This document shows, piece after piece, positions 51,376 to 59,343 of a DNA stretch of 64,000 bases (positions are counted from its first letter, which is position 1; each line of letters begins with the position of its first letter). The DNA is from RGIG1681 sp045596905 (GTDB lineage: Bacteria > Bacillota > Clostridia > Christensenellales > UBA1242): contig JAZODG010000007.1 of the NCBI GenBank assembly GCA_045596905.1, positions 62,001-126,000 of the forward strand, in the 5' to 3' direction. Below the pieces are notes generated by a model, which had not been told where the DNA came from, did no database searches, and saw only the letters and a list, made by a program, of their open reading frames with translations. A program made the position numbers and the translations under genes.

Positions 51376-51427
51376 AGTATTCTCCCCATTAAACTAAACC
51401 AATTTTAACATATTTGAACGGTTTTGT

Positions 51428-52909
51428 CTATTTGTTTGCATACAAATTTAATGGATTATAAACATAAATCTTTTGTCCGGCTTCAAAACAATCATCAACT
51501 TCGTTTTGCTCTAAAATAACTTCAGGACGCACATTCAAGACCTTTGCAACTTCAAACAAATTTTGGTCATCTTTTAAAACATACACCTTAACTGCTGCGT
51601 CATCTTGATTTTTTTCAGCCTTCACATCAAAACTCTTAACATATTTTTCACAAGAGTGTTTTGCAAACAACAATTTATAACCCACAGAAAAACTAACTTC
51701 AAGGTCTTTTCCTGCTTTGATTTTAAAGTTAGAAACCATAACAGTTGTCACCACCCTGTCAATTGTCTTTGAAATATCTTTTTCTGTCTCAAACTTAACA
51801 TCATAGCAAAGATCCAACTTTTCAAAACCTGACATGGTTTTATAAACAGCCACTGCACAAAGATTTGCACTCACAATTGCAGTTTCACCATTATCAACAA
51901 ATGTCACATTATCAAAACTTGGCAAATATACTCCAACAAGGTCATCAAAGTCTTCAATACCTGAAATATCGCTTTGCTTCAAAATCATATCTGATTCAAA
52001 CTTGATTCCATCTTCTTTTTTTAGGTCAATATAATCATATGTTGGAACAAGCTCATTTTTCAAAGAGAAAATGTCGTCATATGTGGCAATAGTTTTATTT
52101 TCAAGCAAGTATGCCTTTGCATACATATCCACAACATAAGACACGTAATTTTTGTCTTCTTTTTGCTCCACAACAACTGAAATATTTGTTGGTCTAACCA
52201 CTGCTTCAGCCTTCATTCCTGGAAGCGAACCTTTTGCTGCAATTTCTTGTCTAAACTCAATCTCTTTTTGTGTTTCACAAATTGAGCCATCGTCTTTATA
52301 AATCAAATCAATAACAACTTTTCCGTCAATAACAATCTTATCAACTTCTGCTGCAATATCTGAAATCACAAGGTTTGAAGCACTGCTTAAAACATTGATA
52401 TTTCCAAGATTTGTTTCAACTTCTTCAGCAACAACAAATCTGTCTTCATTTGCCAAAACAACATTCATACATTCAAACTCATGCTTGCTAAAAACAAATT
52501 CATTTTCTTGTGAATCAAACGCCCCAACAGAGTATTTTTGAACGCCAGTAACTTCAGTTTCGTGGCAAGCCACACAAACAATTTCTGAGCTAGTAAATGT
52601 AATATTTTCAGCATGAACCTTATCACTCACAGCAATATCAACAAGACCCAAATCAAACTTTTGTCTTTCAACAAAATCAATCACTGTAGCCATGCTTTCA
52701 ATCACGTTTTCTTCTGAAATATAAACCACATCAACATAAATTTTGCCATTTAACACCAAAAAGTTGTTCACGATATCATTTGAAACAATATCCGACCTTG
52801 TGAGCACACTGACAACTTCTTTAATATTGTTTGGCACAACAACCTTAATTTGAGAATAAAACTTGTCCATTGTAAACTTTTTTCCAACATTCATCTCCAA
52901 ATGATCCAT
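51428..52909 (-). CDS. SPOCS (DUF3794) and LysM protein, SipL-like
   Basis: This 493-residue protein contains repeated DUF3794/SPOCS domains (for example NGKIYVDVVYISEENVIESM and DGKVVIDLIYKDDG) and a C-terminal LysM motif (VYVLKDDQNLFEVAKVLNV to GQKIYVYNPLN). SipL of Clostridioides has this architecture and links the coat protein SpoIVA to the forespore membrane. GTGGGGG precedes the ATG. It is divergent from veg. A SipL role is the best guess, though some SPOCS-LysM proteins are not coat proteins. Confidence 0.8.
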   Translation of the reverse strand: MDHLEMNVGKKFTMDKFYSQIKVVVPNNIKEVVSVLTRSDIVSNDIVNNFLVLNGKIYVDVVYISEENVIESMATVIDFVERQKFDLGLVDIAVSDKVHAENITFTSSEIVCVACHETEVTGVQKYSVGAFDSQENEFVFSKHEFECMNVVLANEDRFVVAEEVETNLGNINVLSSASNLVISDIAAEVDKIVIDGKVVIDLIYKDDGSICETQKEIEFRQEIAAKGSLPGMKAEAVVRPTNISVVVEQKEDKNYVSYVVDMYAKAYLLENKTIATYDDIFSLKNELVPTYDYIDLKKEDGIKFESDMILKQSDISGIEDFDDLVGVYLPSFDNVTFVDNGETAIVSANLCAVAVYKTMSGFEKLDLCYDVKFETEKDISKTIDRVVTTVMVSNFKIKAGKDLEVSFSVGYKLLFAKHSCEKYVKSFDVKAEKNQDDAAVKVYVLKDDQNLFEVAKVLNVRPEVILEQNEVDDCFEAGQKIYVYNPLNLYANK

Positions 52910-53012
52910 AAGATTCCCCCACTAGCAATAGTCTATTAGCCCACAAATTAAATTATTACAAATATGAATAAAAATTTTTTTAAAGTTCATCATTAAGTCA
53001 AAGGAGATTATA

Positions 53013-53255
53013 ATGAGAAAAGTAAACACAAGCGTCACAACTGTTATTGAAGAGATTGAAAAGCTTAAAGGCTCAAGCATTTCAATGGAAATCAACAAAG
53101 GACGAAGAAAGATTGAAAAATATCAAGGCGTTATTGAAAACGTTTACCCCAGCATATTCACAGTTAATATCGGTGGTGGCAAAAATCCATTATCATATTC
53201 TTACACTGAAGTCTTGTGCGGCGACGTTGTGATTAGCAAACTCGGTACAAGCTAA
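53013..53255 (+). CDS. veg: Veg protein
   Basis: Veg is a small Firmicutes protein that stimulates biofilm matrix expression in Bacillus. The 80 residues show IEEIEKLKGSSISMEINKGR, KIEKYQGVIENVYPSIF and SYSYTEVLCGDVVI, all typical. AAAGGAG precedes the ATG and a strong terminator follows. In Bacillus veg lies near ksgA; here it lies about 8 kb away from it. Confidence 0.92.
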   Translation: MRKVNTSVTTVIEEIEKLKGSSISMEINKGRRKIEKYQGVIENVYPSIFTVNIGGGKNPLSYSYTEVLCGDVVISKLGTS

Positions 53256-53281
53256 AACACTTGGAAATTTCCAAGTGTTTT
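53254..53281 (+). terminator. terminator of veg
   Basis: A perfect palindrome (ACACTTGGAAATTTCCAAGT core) is followed by a T-run on the plus strand. It begins at the last bases of the stop codon. Confidence 0.85.
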
Positions 53282-53302
53282 TCTTTCTGTTATCTAATTT
53301 TC

Positions 53303-53331
53303 TTGACAAAAAATCAAATATAAATTAATGT
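53303..53331 (+). promoter_or_regulatory. promoter giving a leaderless SdpI-like mRNA
   Basis: A perfect TTGACA is followed after 17 bp by TAATGT, which fits TAnnnT, then 6 nt and the ATG. No ribosome-binding site is present. The -10 box is weak by consensus but its geometry is exact. Confidence 0.5.
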
Positions 53332-53337
53332 AATTCT

Positions 53338-54051
53338 ATGAGAAAAAATAATTTAAAAATCACAATCCTTGCCTTGGTTAACCTTGGCGTATGCTTAAGC
53401 TTACTGCTCACAATCGTTCCAGCAAAAGTTCCGTTTTTCACTGACCTTGACGGCAATATCTTGGTTCTTGGTTCAAAATACTTCTTGCTTATAGGAATCA
53501 TTTTGCCACTTATCTTTGCAGCACTATTTGTTTTTATCAACAATTCTGCAGTCAAACATATAATGGCTGAGCTTATCATTTTGTTTGTTTATGAAAACAT
53601 GCTTGGGTTTAGTTATTTCTGCACAGAACCAACATTTTTACTTGGCTCAAAAACAGCAATATCTTCGTCTTTGTCGGTTTTCCTGCCTATTGCTTTGCTT
53701 GTTTTCTTTTATGGCGTAAAACTCAAAACAATGCCATACAAACACAAACTTGGCATCTATTCAAAACACACAACAACAACAGAGTTTATTTGGAAACAAT
53801 CACACTTTTCTGCAAGCACAAGTCATATGCTTGTTGGACTATTAATGTTTATTGTTTCAATAATCTTTGCACTATTTAGTCTCACGGTAGTTGAAATCAT
53901 AATTTTTGTTGTATTGTTTATCCTTGCTAGAATATACACCATTTCTCAAGGCAAATTTATGTCAAAAAAATACAATGAAATGAACGACAGAAAGTTGCAA
54001 CAAGAAAAACTAAAAGAGCTTGAGGAAGAAATAAATAAAAAGAAAAGTTAA
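53338..54051 (+). CDS. SdpI/YhfL-family membrane protein
   Basis: This 237-residue protein has about six transmembrane helices. The N-terminal TIVPAKVPFFTDLDGNI resembles the DUF1648 signature (the P-x-H-F-D-x-x-G-N type), and KLGIYSKHTTTTEFIWKQSH matches the SdpI repeat (G-R-T-x-x-T-x-x-S-E-x-x-W). SdpI is the immunity protein against the SDP cannibalism toxin in Bacillus. A charged coiled tail of 30 residues closes the protein. It is convergent with a membrane-bound XRE regulator. The start is probably leaderless. Confidence 0.72.
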   Translation: MRKNNLKITILALVNLGVCLSLLLTIVPAKVPFFTDLDGNILVLGSKYFLLIGIILPLIFAALFVFINNSAVKHIMAELIILFVYENMLGFSYFCTEPTFLLGSKTAISSSLSVFLPIALLVFFYGVKLKTMPYKHKLGIYSKHTTTTEFIWKQSHFSASTSHMLVGLLMFIVSIIFALFSLTVVEIIIFVVLFILARIYTISQGKFMSKKYNEMNDRKLQQEKLKELEEEINKKKS

Positions 54052-54052
54052 C

Positions 54053-54083
54053 AAAAAACACTTCAAAAATTGAAGTGTTTTTT
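54053..54083. terminator. bidirectional terminator
   Basis: CACTTCAA pairs with TTGAAGTG over an AAA loop, flanked by A- and T-runs, between two convergent genes. Confidence 0.85.
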
Positions 54084-54085
54084 TA

Positions 54086-55144
54086 TTAAACTTTGTATTC
54101 CCTTTTCTTTTTTAAGTGCTTAACCAATCCCGTTATAAAGAAGATAACAGCCAAATCCAACATTGTTAAAAATATAATGCATTGAACATTGTTTTCAAGT
54201 GTAATATCAACTGCCCAATTTGAAAAGTCTGCCTTAAAAATATTTGTCTGATTAATTTCAGTCTGCACTTTAAAATCATTTACTTTTATAAATGGCACAA
54301 CCAAATATAAAACATCAATCAAGAATAATATGATGCTAGTTTTTAGTAGTTTGTTAATTTTCAAAAACCTAACAGAAATTAGCAAATTCAAAAACACATA
54401 AACAAATGAAGAAATCGGCAACGCAAGTTTCAAATACCAATTATTATGTGCATGTCCGTTTGCAATCGTGAACGCATAAATAACAACCAAAAGCAGGTTT
54501 AAAACAATATAATCAATTCCAATAGAAACAAAGTCATTATATTTTTTTATTCTTTCAAACGCCTTATATTTTGAGATATAGATTGGCATAAATATAATAA
54601 CCATTCCAAAAAGCACAGAAAGTGATGCTATCCAAAACCAACTTCCCTTAGAATAAATGCAACAAACACCCAAAAGCAAACATAACGCCAAATACATTGA
54701 TAGTGGCACCAAAATCAGTTTATATTTCTTTATATATTTTGGAAGGTTTGTAAAAGTAAACGATAAAACCAGTGCAGACAAAACTATCCAGAACCATGTG
54801 AGACTTTTATTGATTGCCAAATCACAAATAAAACACGGTACCAACGCAAGCGCATAAGAAATATAGAAAAATAAACTCCAAGTGAAAGACACAGTTCTCC
54901 ACCTTTTTGCCTGAACCTTTTCTTTTCTGGTTTGCACGTCAATGCTTGCAGTGATAAGTTCATGTTCGCTCACGCCTAAAATTTCAGATAACTTTGGCAA
55001 TAATGTTATGTCAGGGTGTGCAACATTCTTTTCCCATTTACTAACAGCAGATTCAGACACAAACAAAAGTTTTGCTATGTCTTTTTGAGTAAGTTTTTTT
55101 TCTTGTCGTCTTTGCTTTAAAAAATCGCCAAAACTATTTTCCAT
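54086..55144 (-). CDS. membrane-bound XRE-family regulator
   Basis: This 352-residue protein has an N-terminal helix-turn-helix (LKQRRQEKKLTQKDIAKLLFV, then SESAVSKWE, residues 9-38) followed by about eight transmembrane helices. Such fusions occur in Firmicutes as one-component membrane sensors. TAAGGAG precedes the ATG, and an extended -10 (TGTTATAAT) lies upstream. A perfect inverted repeat at 55215-55237 may be its operator. Its convergent neighbour is SdpI-like, as in sdpRI-type immunity loci, although SdpR is not of this family. Confidence 0.82.
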   Translation of the reverse strand: MENSFGDFLKQRRQEKKLTQKDIAKLLFVSESAVSKWEKNVAHPDITLLPKLSEILGVSEHELITASIDVQTRKEKVQAKRWRTVSFTWSLFFYISYALALVPCFICDLAINKSLTWFWIVLSALVLSFTFTNLPKYIKKYKLILVPLSMYLALCLLLGVCCIYSKGSWFWIASLSVLFGMVIIFMPIYISKYKAFERIKKYNDFVSIGIDYIVLNLLLVVIYAFTIANGHAHNNWYLKLALPISSFVYVFLNLLISVRFLKINKLLKTSIILFLIDVLYLVVPFIKVNDFKVQTEINQTNIFKADFSNWAVDITLENNVQCIIFLTMLDLAVIFFITGLVKHLKKKREYKV

Positions 55145-55214
55145 AACACTCTCCTTAATCTGGTCTCATTATAACACATTAACTTTTGCAATGTATAATT
55201 CATAACAAATATTT

Positions 55215-55237
55215 TCACTTGAAAATTATTCAAGTGA
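55215..55237. repeat. perfect inverted repeat upstream of the XRE regulator gene
   Basis: TCACTTGAA, 5 nt (AATTA), TTCAAGTGA forms a 9-bp perfect dyad about 70-90 nt upstream of the regulator start. It lacks the T-run and GC-rich stem of a terminator. It could be an operator bound by the neighbouring HTH protein. Confidence 0.45.
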
Positions 55238-55255
55238 TATTTTCCACACAAAAAA

Positions 55256-55275
55256 TTAGAGCATCACTGCTCTAA
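55256..55275 (-). terminator. terminator of the THUMP methyltransferase gene
   Basis: TTAGAGCA pairs perfectly with TGCTCTAA over a TCAC loop and is followed by a T-run on the minus strand. Confidence 0.8.
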
Positions 55276-55294
55276 CTTTTGATTGCTAACTTAT

Positions 55295-56266
55295 TTATGC
55301 TTTAATTTTTAATTTATAAACATTCAATTTTTGTGCTTCTATTTCGCATTCAATATCGTATTTATCTGAAACAAACTTTGATAAGTCATAGTTCTTGCTA
55401 ACTGCCACAACAACAGTTTTAATGCCCAGTGCAAAGCATTTTTCAAAAAACTTTCTATAATTTTCAACTTGTGCAAACCCAATGTTTGTAAGGTCTGTTA
55501 CAACCTTATCAATAAACTTTATTGGAAACGCATCAGATAAAAAGTCATAATTTAAAACTGAAAATTGAGCTAGCTTCAATGACTTTGACAACTTTCTTAA
55601 ACTCTTTGATTCTTCTTCATCTTCATTTGCTGCAATAACATTAGACTTAGCAAATGAAAGTGCACGAACAGCCGAAATTGTCCCCTTTCCTGCAAATGCA
55701 TCAACCACAACTTCACCAGTTGCAGGGTTTGATAAATGACTCATGAGATATGCAACTTGTGGCTTAAGACCAAATTTTGAAGTGAGTTTTTTAAACTCTG
55801 CTCCAGTATCAAGTGCACGCATAAACAATGTTTCACCGTCTTGCTTTGCCAAAAGCACAAGCTCATTTTCAGCAAAGAAACTGATGGTCTTTTTTGTGAC
55901 TCTCTTAAGCATTGTTTCAAACGCAGTTTTTAAGTGATTGTCAACAACAACCTTTTCATTTTCCTTTAAAATTGAAAGCTTGAAAGAAGACGATTCTCTT
56001 GGAAGATTGATTTTTAAATCTTTCTTTTCCAAAAGATTTTTCATTTCAATATTGATTGCACCAACACCTTGCTTAAAAGAGTTATGCAAAACAACATATG
56101 CTGCGTCAAAGCATGAGTTTCTGAACTTAAAATGTTCATCAGCAAAAAACAACACTGCTGAATCATAGAGTGTTTTTATTCTTGAATTTTTGTCTTGTTT
56201 TTTCAAAACAGACTTAACAATTTCACCAAAACCTTTCTCAAAGGTTGCATAATATAACTTTTTCAT
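55295..56266 (-). CDS. THUMP-like RNA methyltransferase (UPF0020-related)
   Basis: This 323-residue protein opens like THUMP-domain methyltransferases (KKLYYATFEKGFGEIVKSVL). It has a class I methyltransferase half with KLTSKFGLKPQVAYLMSHL and motif I VVVDAFAGKGTISAVRAL. The expected catalytic NPPY-type motif reads VVTDLTNIGF, so the acceptor chemistry may differ from RlmL/Trm14. I start it at the ATG at 56266. It lacks a Shine-Dalgarno but lies exactly 6 nt after an extended -10. A longer reading to 56302 has no support. Confidence 0.72.
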   Translation of the reverse strand: MKKLYYATFEKGFGEIVKSVLKKQDKNSRIKTLYDSAVLFFADEHFKFRNSCFDAAYVVLHNSFKQGVGAINIEMKNLLEKKDLKINLPRESSSFKLSILKENEKVVVDNHLKTAFETMLKRVTKKTISFFAENELVLLAKQDGETLFMRALDTGAEFKKLTSKFGLKPQVAYLMSHLSNPATGEVVVDAFAGKGTISAVRALSFAKSNVIAANEDEEESKSLRKLSKSLKLAQFSVLNYDFLSDAFPIKFIDKVVTDLTNIGFAQVENYRKFFEKCFALGIKTVVVAVSKNYDLSKFVSDKYDIECEIEAQKLNVYKLKIKA

Positions 56267-56272
56267 AGCCAA

Positions 56273-56281
56273 ATTATAGCA
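56273..56281 (-). promoter_or_regulatory. extended -10 giving a leaderless methyltransferase mRNA
   Basis: On the minus strand TGCTATAAT (extended -10 with perfect hexamer) is followed by 6 nt and the ATG at 56266. No good -35 is visible, as is common for extended -10 promoters. Confidence 0.6.
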
Positions 56282-56382
56282 CATAGAAAGCATTAATGCC
56301 ACAAAATTTTAAATTTTTATGATTTTTGACATTAGAAATTATACTTAAATTAAAAAAAATATTGATAAAAAATTTAAAATAG

Positions 56383-56393
56383 TATAATATAAT
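56383..56393 (+). promoter_or_regulatory. overlapping -10 boxes, leaderless or near-leaderless signal peptidase mRNA
   Basis: Two TATAAT boxes overlap by one base. The second ends 6 nt before the ATG at 56400. TTGATA at 56362 lies 15 bp from the first box and 20 bp from the second. There is no ribosome-binding site, so the leader is 0-5 nt long on either reading. Confidence 0.55.
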
Positions 56394-56399
56394 TGTTAT

Positions 56400-57257
56400 A
56401 TGGGGAACTTTGATGAAATTGATGAACAATTAGACAAAGAACTTGATAAACTCAAGAACTATGAACCTAACAATCAAGAAGAAACCAAACCAGCCACAAA
56501 CCCAAAAAAAGATGAACAAAAAACAAATAGTTGGCTGTTTCATTTTCTTCATGTGTTTGGCTTTGTTTTTCTAATCTTCGTCTTTTTCTATGGAGTTTAC
56601 TACACCCCAATAAGTGTGCTTGGAACAAGCATGCAACCAACCATTAATCAAAAAGTCTTAAGTGAGTCTGATGACACAAACAACGACACGGTTCTTTATC
56701 GAAAAGCTGACAGTTATAACATTTCAGACATAGTTATAGTTTCAAACGAAAAAGACCAATACATCGCAAAAACACCAACTCAAGACGTTGACTTTATGAT
56801 AAAAAGAGTTGTTGCAAGACCTGGCGACACTATCACCTTCCACTACTCTGGCTCACAAGGAAGCAAAATATATTATATCATTTCTGTCAAAGACGCTAAC
56901 GGCGTTTCAGTTGACCTGAATGAAGAGTCATACATCAAAGAACAAATGTATTTTGTTGAATCTGCATCATATGGTGGCTATTTTAAGTATATTGCACCAA
57001 ATCTTGCAAATGACGCACTTCCTGATGAAGAAAGAAAAACTTCTATAACAATAAGCGAAGGCAAATATTTTGTTATGGGCGACAACAGAAATCACTCTGG
57101 CGACAGCAGACAGTTTGGTCAAGTTGCATATGAAGATATCTGTGGAAGCGTTAGAATTGTTATAAAAAATGGCGAAAACGTATGGATTGCCCTGCTCAAA
57201 GCCTTAAAAGAGTCAGTTCTTGGCTCATATAATCTACAATTAAAGGAATACCTATGA
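56400..57257 (+). CDS. lepB: type I signal peptidase
   Basis: This enzyme cleaves signal peptides outside the membrane. The 285-residue protein has an acidic cytoplasmic N-terminus of about 45 residues, one transmembrane helix, and the catalytic motifs GTSMQPTI (Ser), FMIKRVVARPGD (Lys) and VMGDNRNHSGDSRQFG. The insertion between the two catalytic boxes is longer than in Bacillus SipS. It is translationally coupled (ATGA) to a lipoprotein gene, which may be its preferred substrate or partner. Confidence 0.9.
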   Translation: MGNFDEIDEQLDKELDKLKNYEPNNQEETKPATNPKKDEQKTNSWLFHFLHVFGFVFLIFVFFYGVYYTPISVLGTSMQPTINQKVLSESDDTNNDTVLYRKADSYNISDIVIVSNEKDQYIAKTPTQDVDFMIKRVVARPGDTITFHYSGSQGSKIYYIISVKDANGVSVDLNEESYIKEQMYFVESASYGGYFKYIAPNLANDALPDEERKTSITISEGKYFVMGDNRNHSGDSRQFGQVAYEDICGSVRIVIKNGENVWIALLKALKESVLGSYNLQLKEYL

Positions 57258-57874
57258 AAAACAAACTCTTCAAGACATTGCTGGTTTTATTAATCATTCC
57301 TGTATTATTTTTTACAGGCTGCAAGAAAGAAAAACTACTTCCAGCAATCGACCTATCAACCTATCTTAAAAACGAAATTAGTGTCAAGTTCTATCAAATG
57401 GAATCTGCATCAACTCAAGAACTTTCATTTGTAACAGCTCCAGAACTTGATAAGGAAAAGCTTGGAAAATATGTTAGTTTTGAACTTAATTCAAATTCTG
57501 TTTGGATGTATAAAATGTATATCGAAACAATTTCATTCTATGTTTACACAACTCAATCAAGCATATCAGAAATGATTGTTAACGTCTCAATAACAAACGT
57601 TGCTGACGAAGAAACATTAAAAACAATCACTTCTGAAGAACCAACAACTGACACAGCAAAAGAACAATGTGCATTCATTCCTGAAGCAAACAAAGCAACA
57701 AAATGCACATTCACTATTAACAAAGCAATCGCAAAGCCAACAGGCTCAACAATCACAATTGATATTTTAAACTCACTTGAATTGTTTGATAACGAAAACG
57801 AAGAAACATCTTTCAAATGGGTTATTTATGGCCTTGAAATCACCGGCGAAAGCAGAGCTTATTCAAAATCTTAA
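57254..57874 (+). CDS. lipoprotein of unknown function, coupled to signal peptidase
   Basis: This 206-residue protein has a signal peptide ending in the lipobox LFFTGC at about residues 18-23. The mature part is beta-rich, with many Thr, Ser and Glu. No domain is recognised. It overlaps the signal peptidase gene by 4 nt and ends at a strong terminator, so the two form a complete operon. Confidence 0.65.
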   Translation: MKNKLFKTLLVLLIIPVLFFTGCKKEKLLPAIDLSTYLKNEISVKFYQMESASTQELSFVTAPELDKEKLGKYVSFELNSNSVWMYKMYIETISFYVYTTQSSISEMIVNVSITNVADEETLKTITSEEPTTDTAKEQCAFIPEANKATKCTFTINKAIAKPTGSTITIDILNSLELFDNENEETSFKWVIYGLEITGESRAYSKS

Positions 57875-57880
57875 TCACAA

Positions 57881-57908
57881 AAAAACACACCAAATTTGGT
57901 GTGTTTTT
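57881..57908. terminator. bidirectional terminator before serS
   Basis: A perfect 14-bp palindrome (CACACCAAATTTGGTGTG core) is flanked by A- and T-runs between convergent genes. Confidence 0.85.
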
Positions 57909-57914
57909 GTTTTG

Positions 57915-59198
57915 TTATTTAACTTTAATAACGTCTTTGCCACCCATGTATGGTCTCAAACATTCAGGAATTGTGATTGAGCCATCTGGTTGATAATGAT
58001 TTTCAAGGAAAGCAATAAGTGCTCTTGGGCTTGCCAAAACAGTGTTGTTAAGAGTGTTAACAAGATATGTTCCGTTTGCACCCTTTGCACGAATATTAAG
58101 TCTTCTTGCTTGAGCATCGCCAAGTGTTGAGCATGAAGCAACTTCAAAATATTTTTGTTGTCTTGGGCTCCAAGCTTCAATATCACAAGACTTAACCTTA
58201 AGGTCAGCAAGGTCACCTGAACAGCATTCAAGTTGACGAACAGGGATTTCCATATTTTTGAAGATTTCAACTGTGTATTTCCACATTTTGTTATACCAGT
58301 CAAGAGCTTCTTCTTGTTTGCAAAGAACTATCATTTCTTGTTTTTCAAATTGGTGAACTCTATAGATTCCCCTTTCTTCAAGGCCGTGTGCACCACCTTC
58401 TTTTCTAAAGCAAGGAGAATATGATGTCATGCAAATAGGAAGTTTGTCTTCACTAATGATTTGGTCTTTAAATCTACCAATCATAGAGTGTTCACTTGTA
58501 CCAATCAAGAAAAGGTCTTCGCCTTCAATTTTATACATCATAGCGTCCATTTCAGCAAAACTCATAACACCTGTTACAACGTCACTATGAATCATGAATG
58601 GTGGAATTGCATATGTAAAGCCTTGGTCAATCATGTAGTCTCTGCCATAAGCAATCATGGCTTCGTGAAGTCTTGCAGCGTCGCCTAAAAGATAGTAGAA
58701 ACCTGCACCAGAAGTTCTTCCAGCACTTTCCTTATCAAGACCACCGATAGCTTCCAAAATGTCAGCGTTATATGGAATTTCATATTCTGGAACATATGCT
58801 TCGCCAAAACGTTCAACTTCAACGTTGTGTGTGTCGTCTTCGCCGATTGGAACCGAATCATCAATGATGTTTGGAATAATCATCATACGCTTTTTAATTT
58901 CTTGGTCAATTTCAGCTTGTTTTGCTTCAATTTGAGCGATTCTTTCAGCACCAGCTTTAACTTGAGCCTTGATTTTTTCAGCTTCCTCAAGCTTCTTTTC
59001 TTTCATGAGTTTTCCAACTTCGCCTGAAAGTCTGTTTCTTTGACTTCTCAAATCATCGCCTTCTTGTTTAAGCGCTCTGTTTTCCTTATCAAGTTCGATA
59101 ACTTCATCAACTAAAGGAAGTTTTTCTTCTTGAAATTTTTTCTTCATATTTTCCCTAACAACGTCTGGGGTGTTTCTAATAATATTAATATCAATCAT
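57915..59198 (-). CDS. serS: seryl-tRNA synthetase
   Basis: This class II synthetase charges tRNA-Ser. The 427-residue form starts at MIDINIIRNTP; longer readings are unsupported. The N-terminal tRNA-binding coiled coil is at about 30-100. Motif 2 reads SPCFRKEGGAHGLEERGIYR instead of the usual FRSEAGxAGRDTRGLIR. Motif 3 is in the LGDAQARRLNIRAK and NTVLASPRALIAFLE region. The motif 2 variant marks a divergent SerRS branch. No T-box leader is seen in the short upstream region. Confidence 0.93.
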   Translation of the reverse strand: MIDINIIRNTPDVVRENMKKKFQEEKLPLVDEVIELDKENRALKQEGDDLRSQRNRLSGEVGKLMKEKKLEEAEKIKAQVKAGAERIAQIEAKQAEIDQEIKKRMMIIPNIIDDSVPIGEDDTHNVEVERFGEAYVPEYEIPYNADILEAIGGLDKESAGRTSGAGFYYLLGDAARLHEAMIAYGRDYMIDQGFTYAIPPFMIHSDVVTGVMSFAEMDAMMYKIEGEDLFLIGTSEHSMIGRFKDQIISEDKLPICMTSYSPCFRKEGGAHGLEERGIYRVHQFEKQEMIVLCKQEEALDWYNKMWKYTVEIFKNMEIPVRQLECCSGDLADLKVKSCDIEAWSPRQQKYFEVASCSTLGDAQARRLNIRAKGANGTYLVNTLNNTVLASPRALIAFLENHYQPDGSITIPECLRPYMGGKDVIKVK

Positions 59199-59233
59199 AA
59201 TCCGTCTCTCTCTTTGAAAAATAATATATATGT

Positions 59234-59262
59234 ATAATATCACTTTATTGTCTCAATTTCAA
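59234..59262 (-). promoter_or_regulatory. sigma-A promoter of serS
   Basis: On the minus strand TTGAAA is followed after 17 bp by TATTAT. The predicted leader of about 30 nt is too short for a T-box riboswitch. Confidence 0.5.
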
Positions 59263-59307
59263 TAAAAAAGGACAGATTAGTTCCAATTTTTTAAAACTGG
59301 CAAAATA

Positions 59308-59332
59308 AAAACGAACCACGTTTGTGATTCGT
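59308..59332 (-). terminator. terminator of the PH-domain gene
   Basis: CGAACCAC pairs with GTGATTCG (one G-U type mismatch by strand) over a GTTT loop, followed by a T-run on the minus strand. Confidence 0.75.
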
Positions 59333-59343
59333 CATATTTTTAT

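Noticed and set aside
59199..59343. T-box riboswitch upstream of serS
   Set aside because: The predicted leader is about 30 nt and the only hairpin belongs to the neighbouring gene's terminator. No specifier loop or T-box sequence is present.
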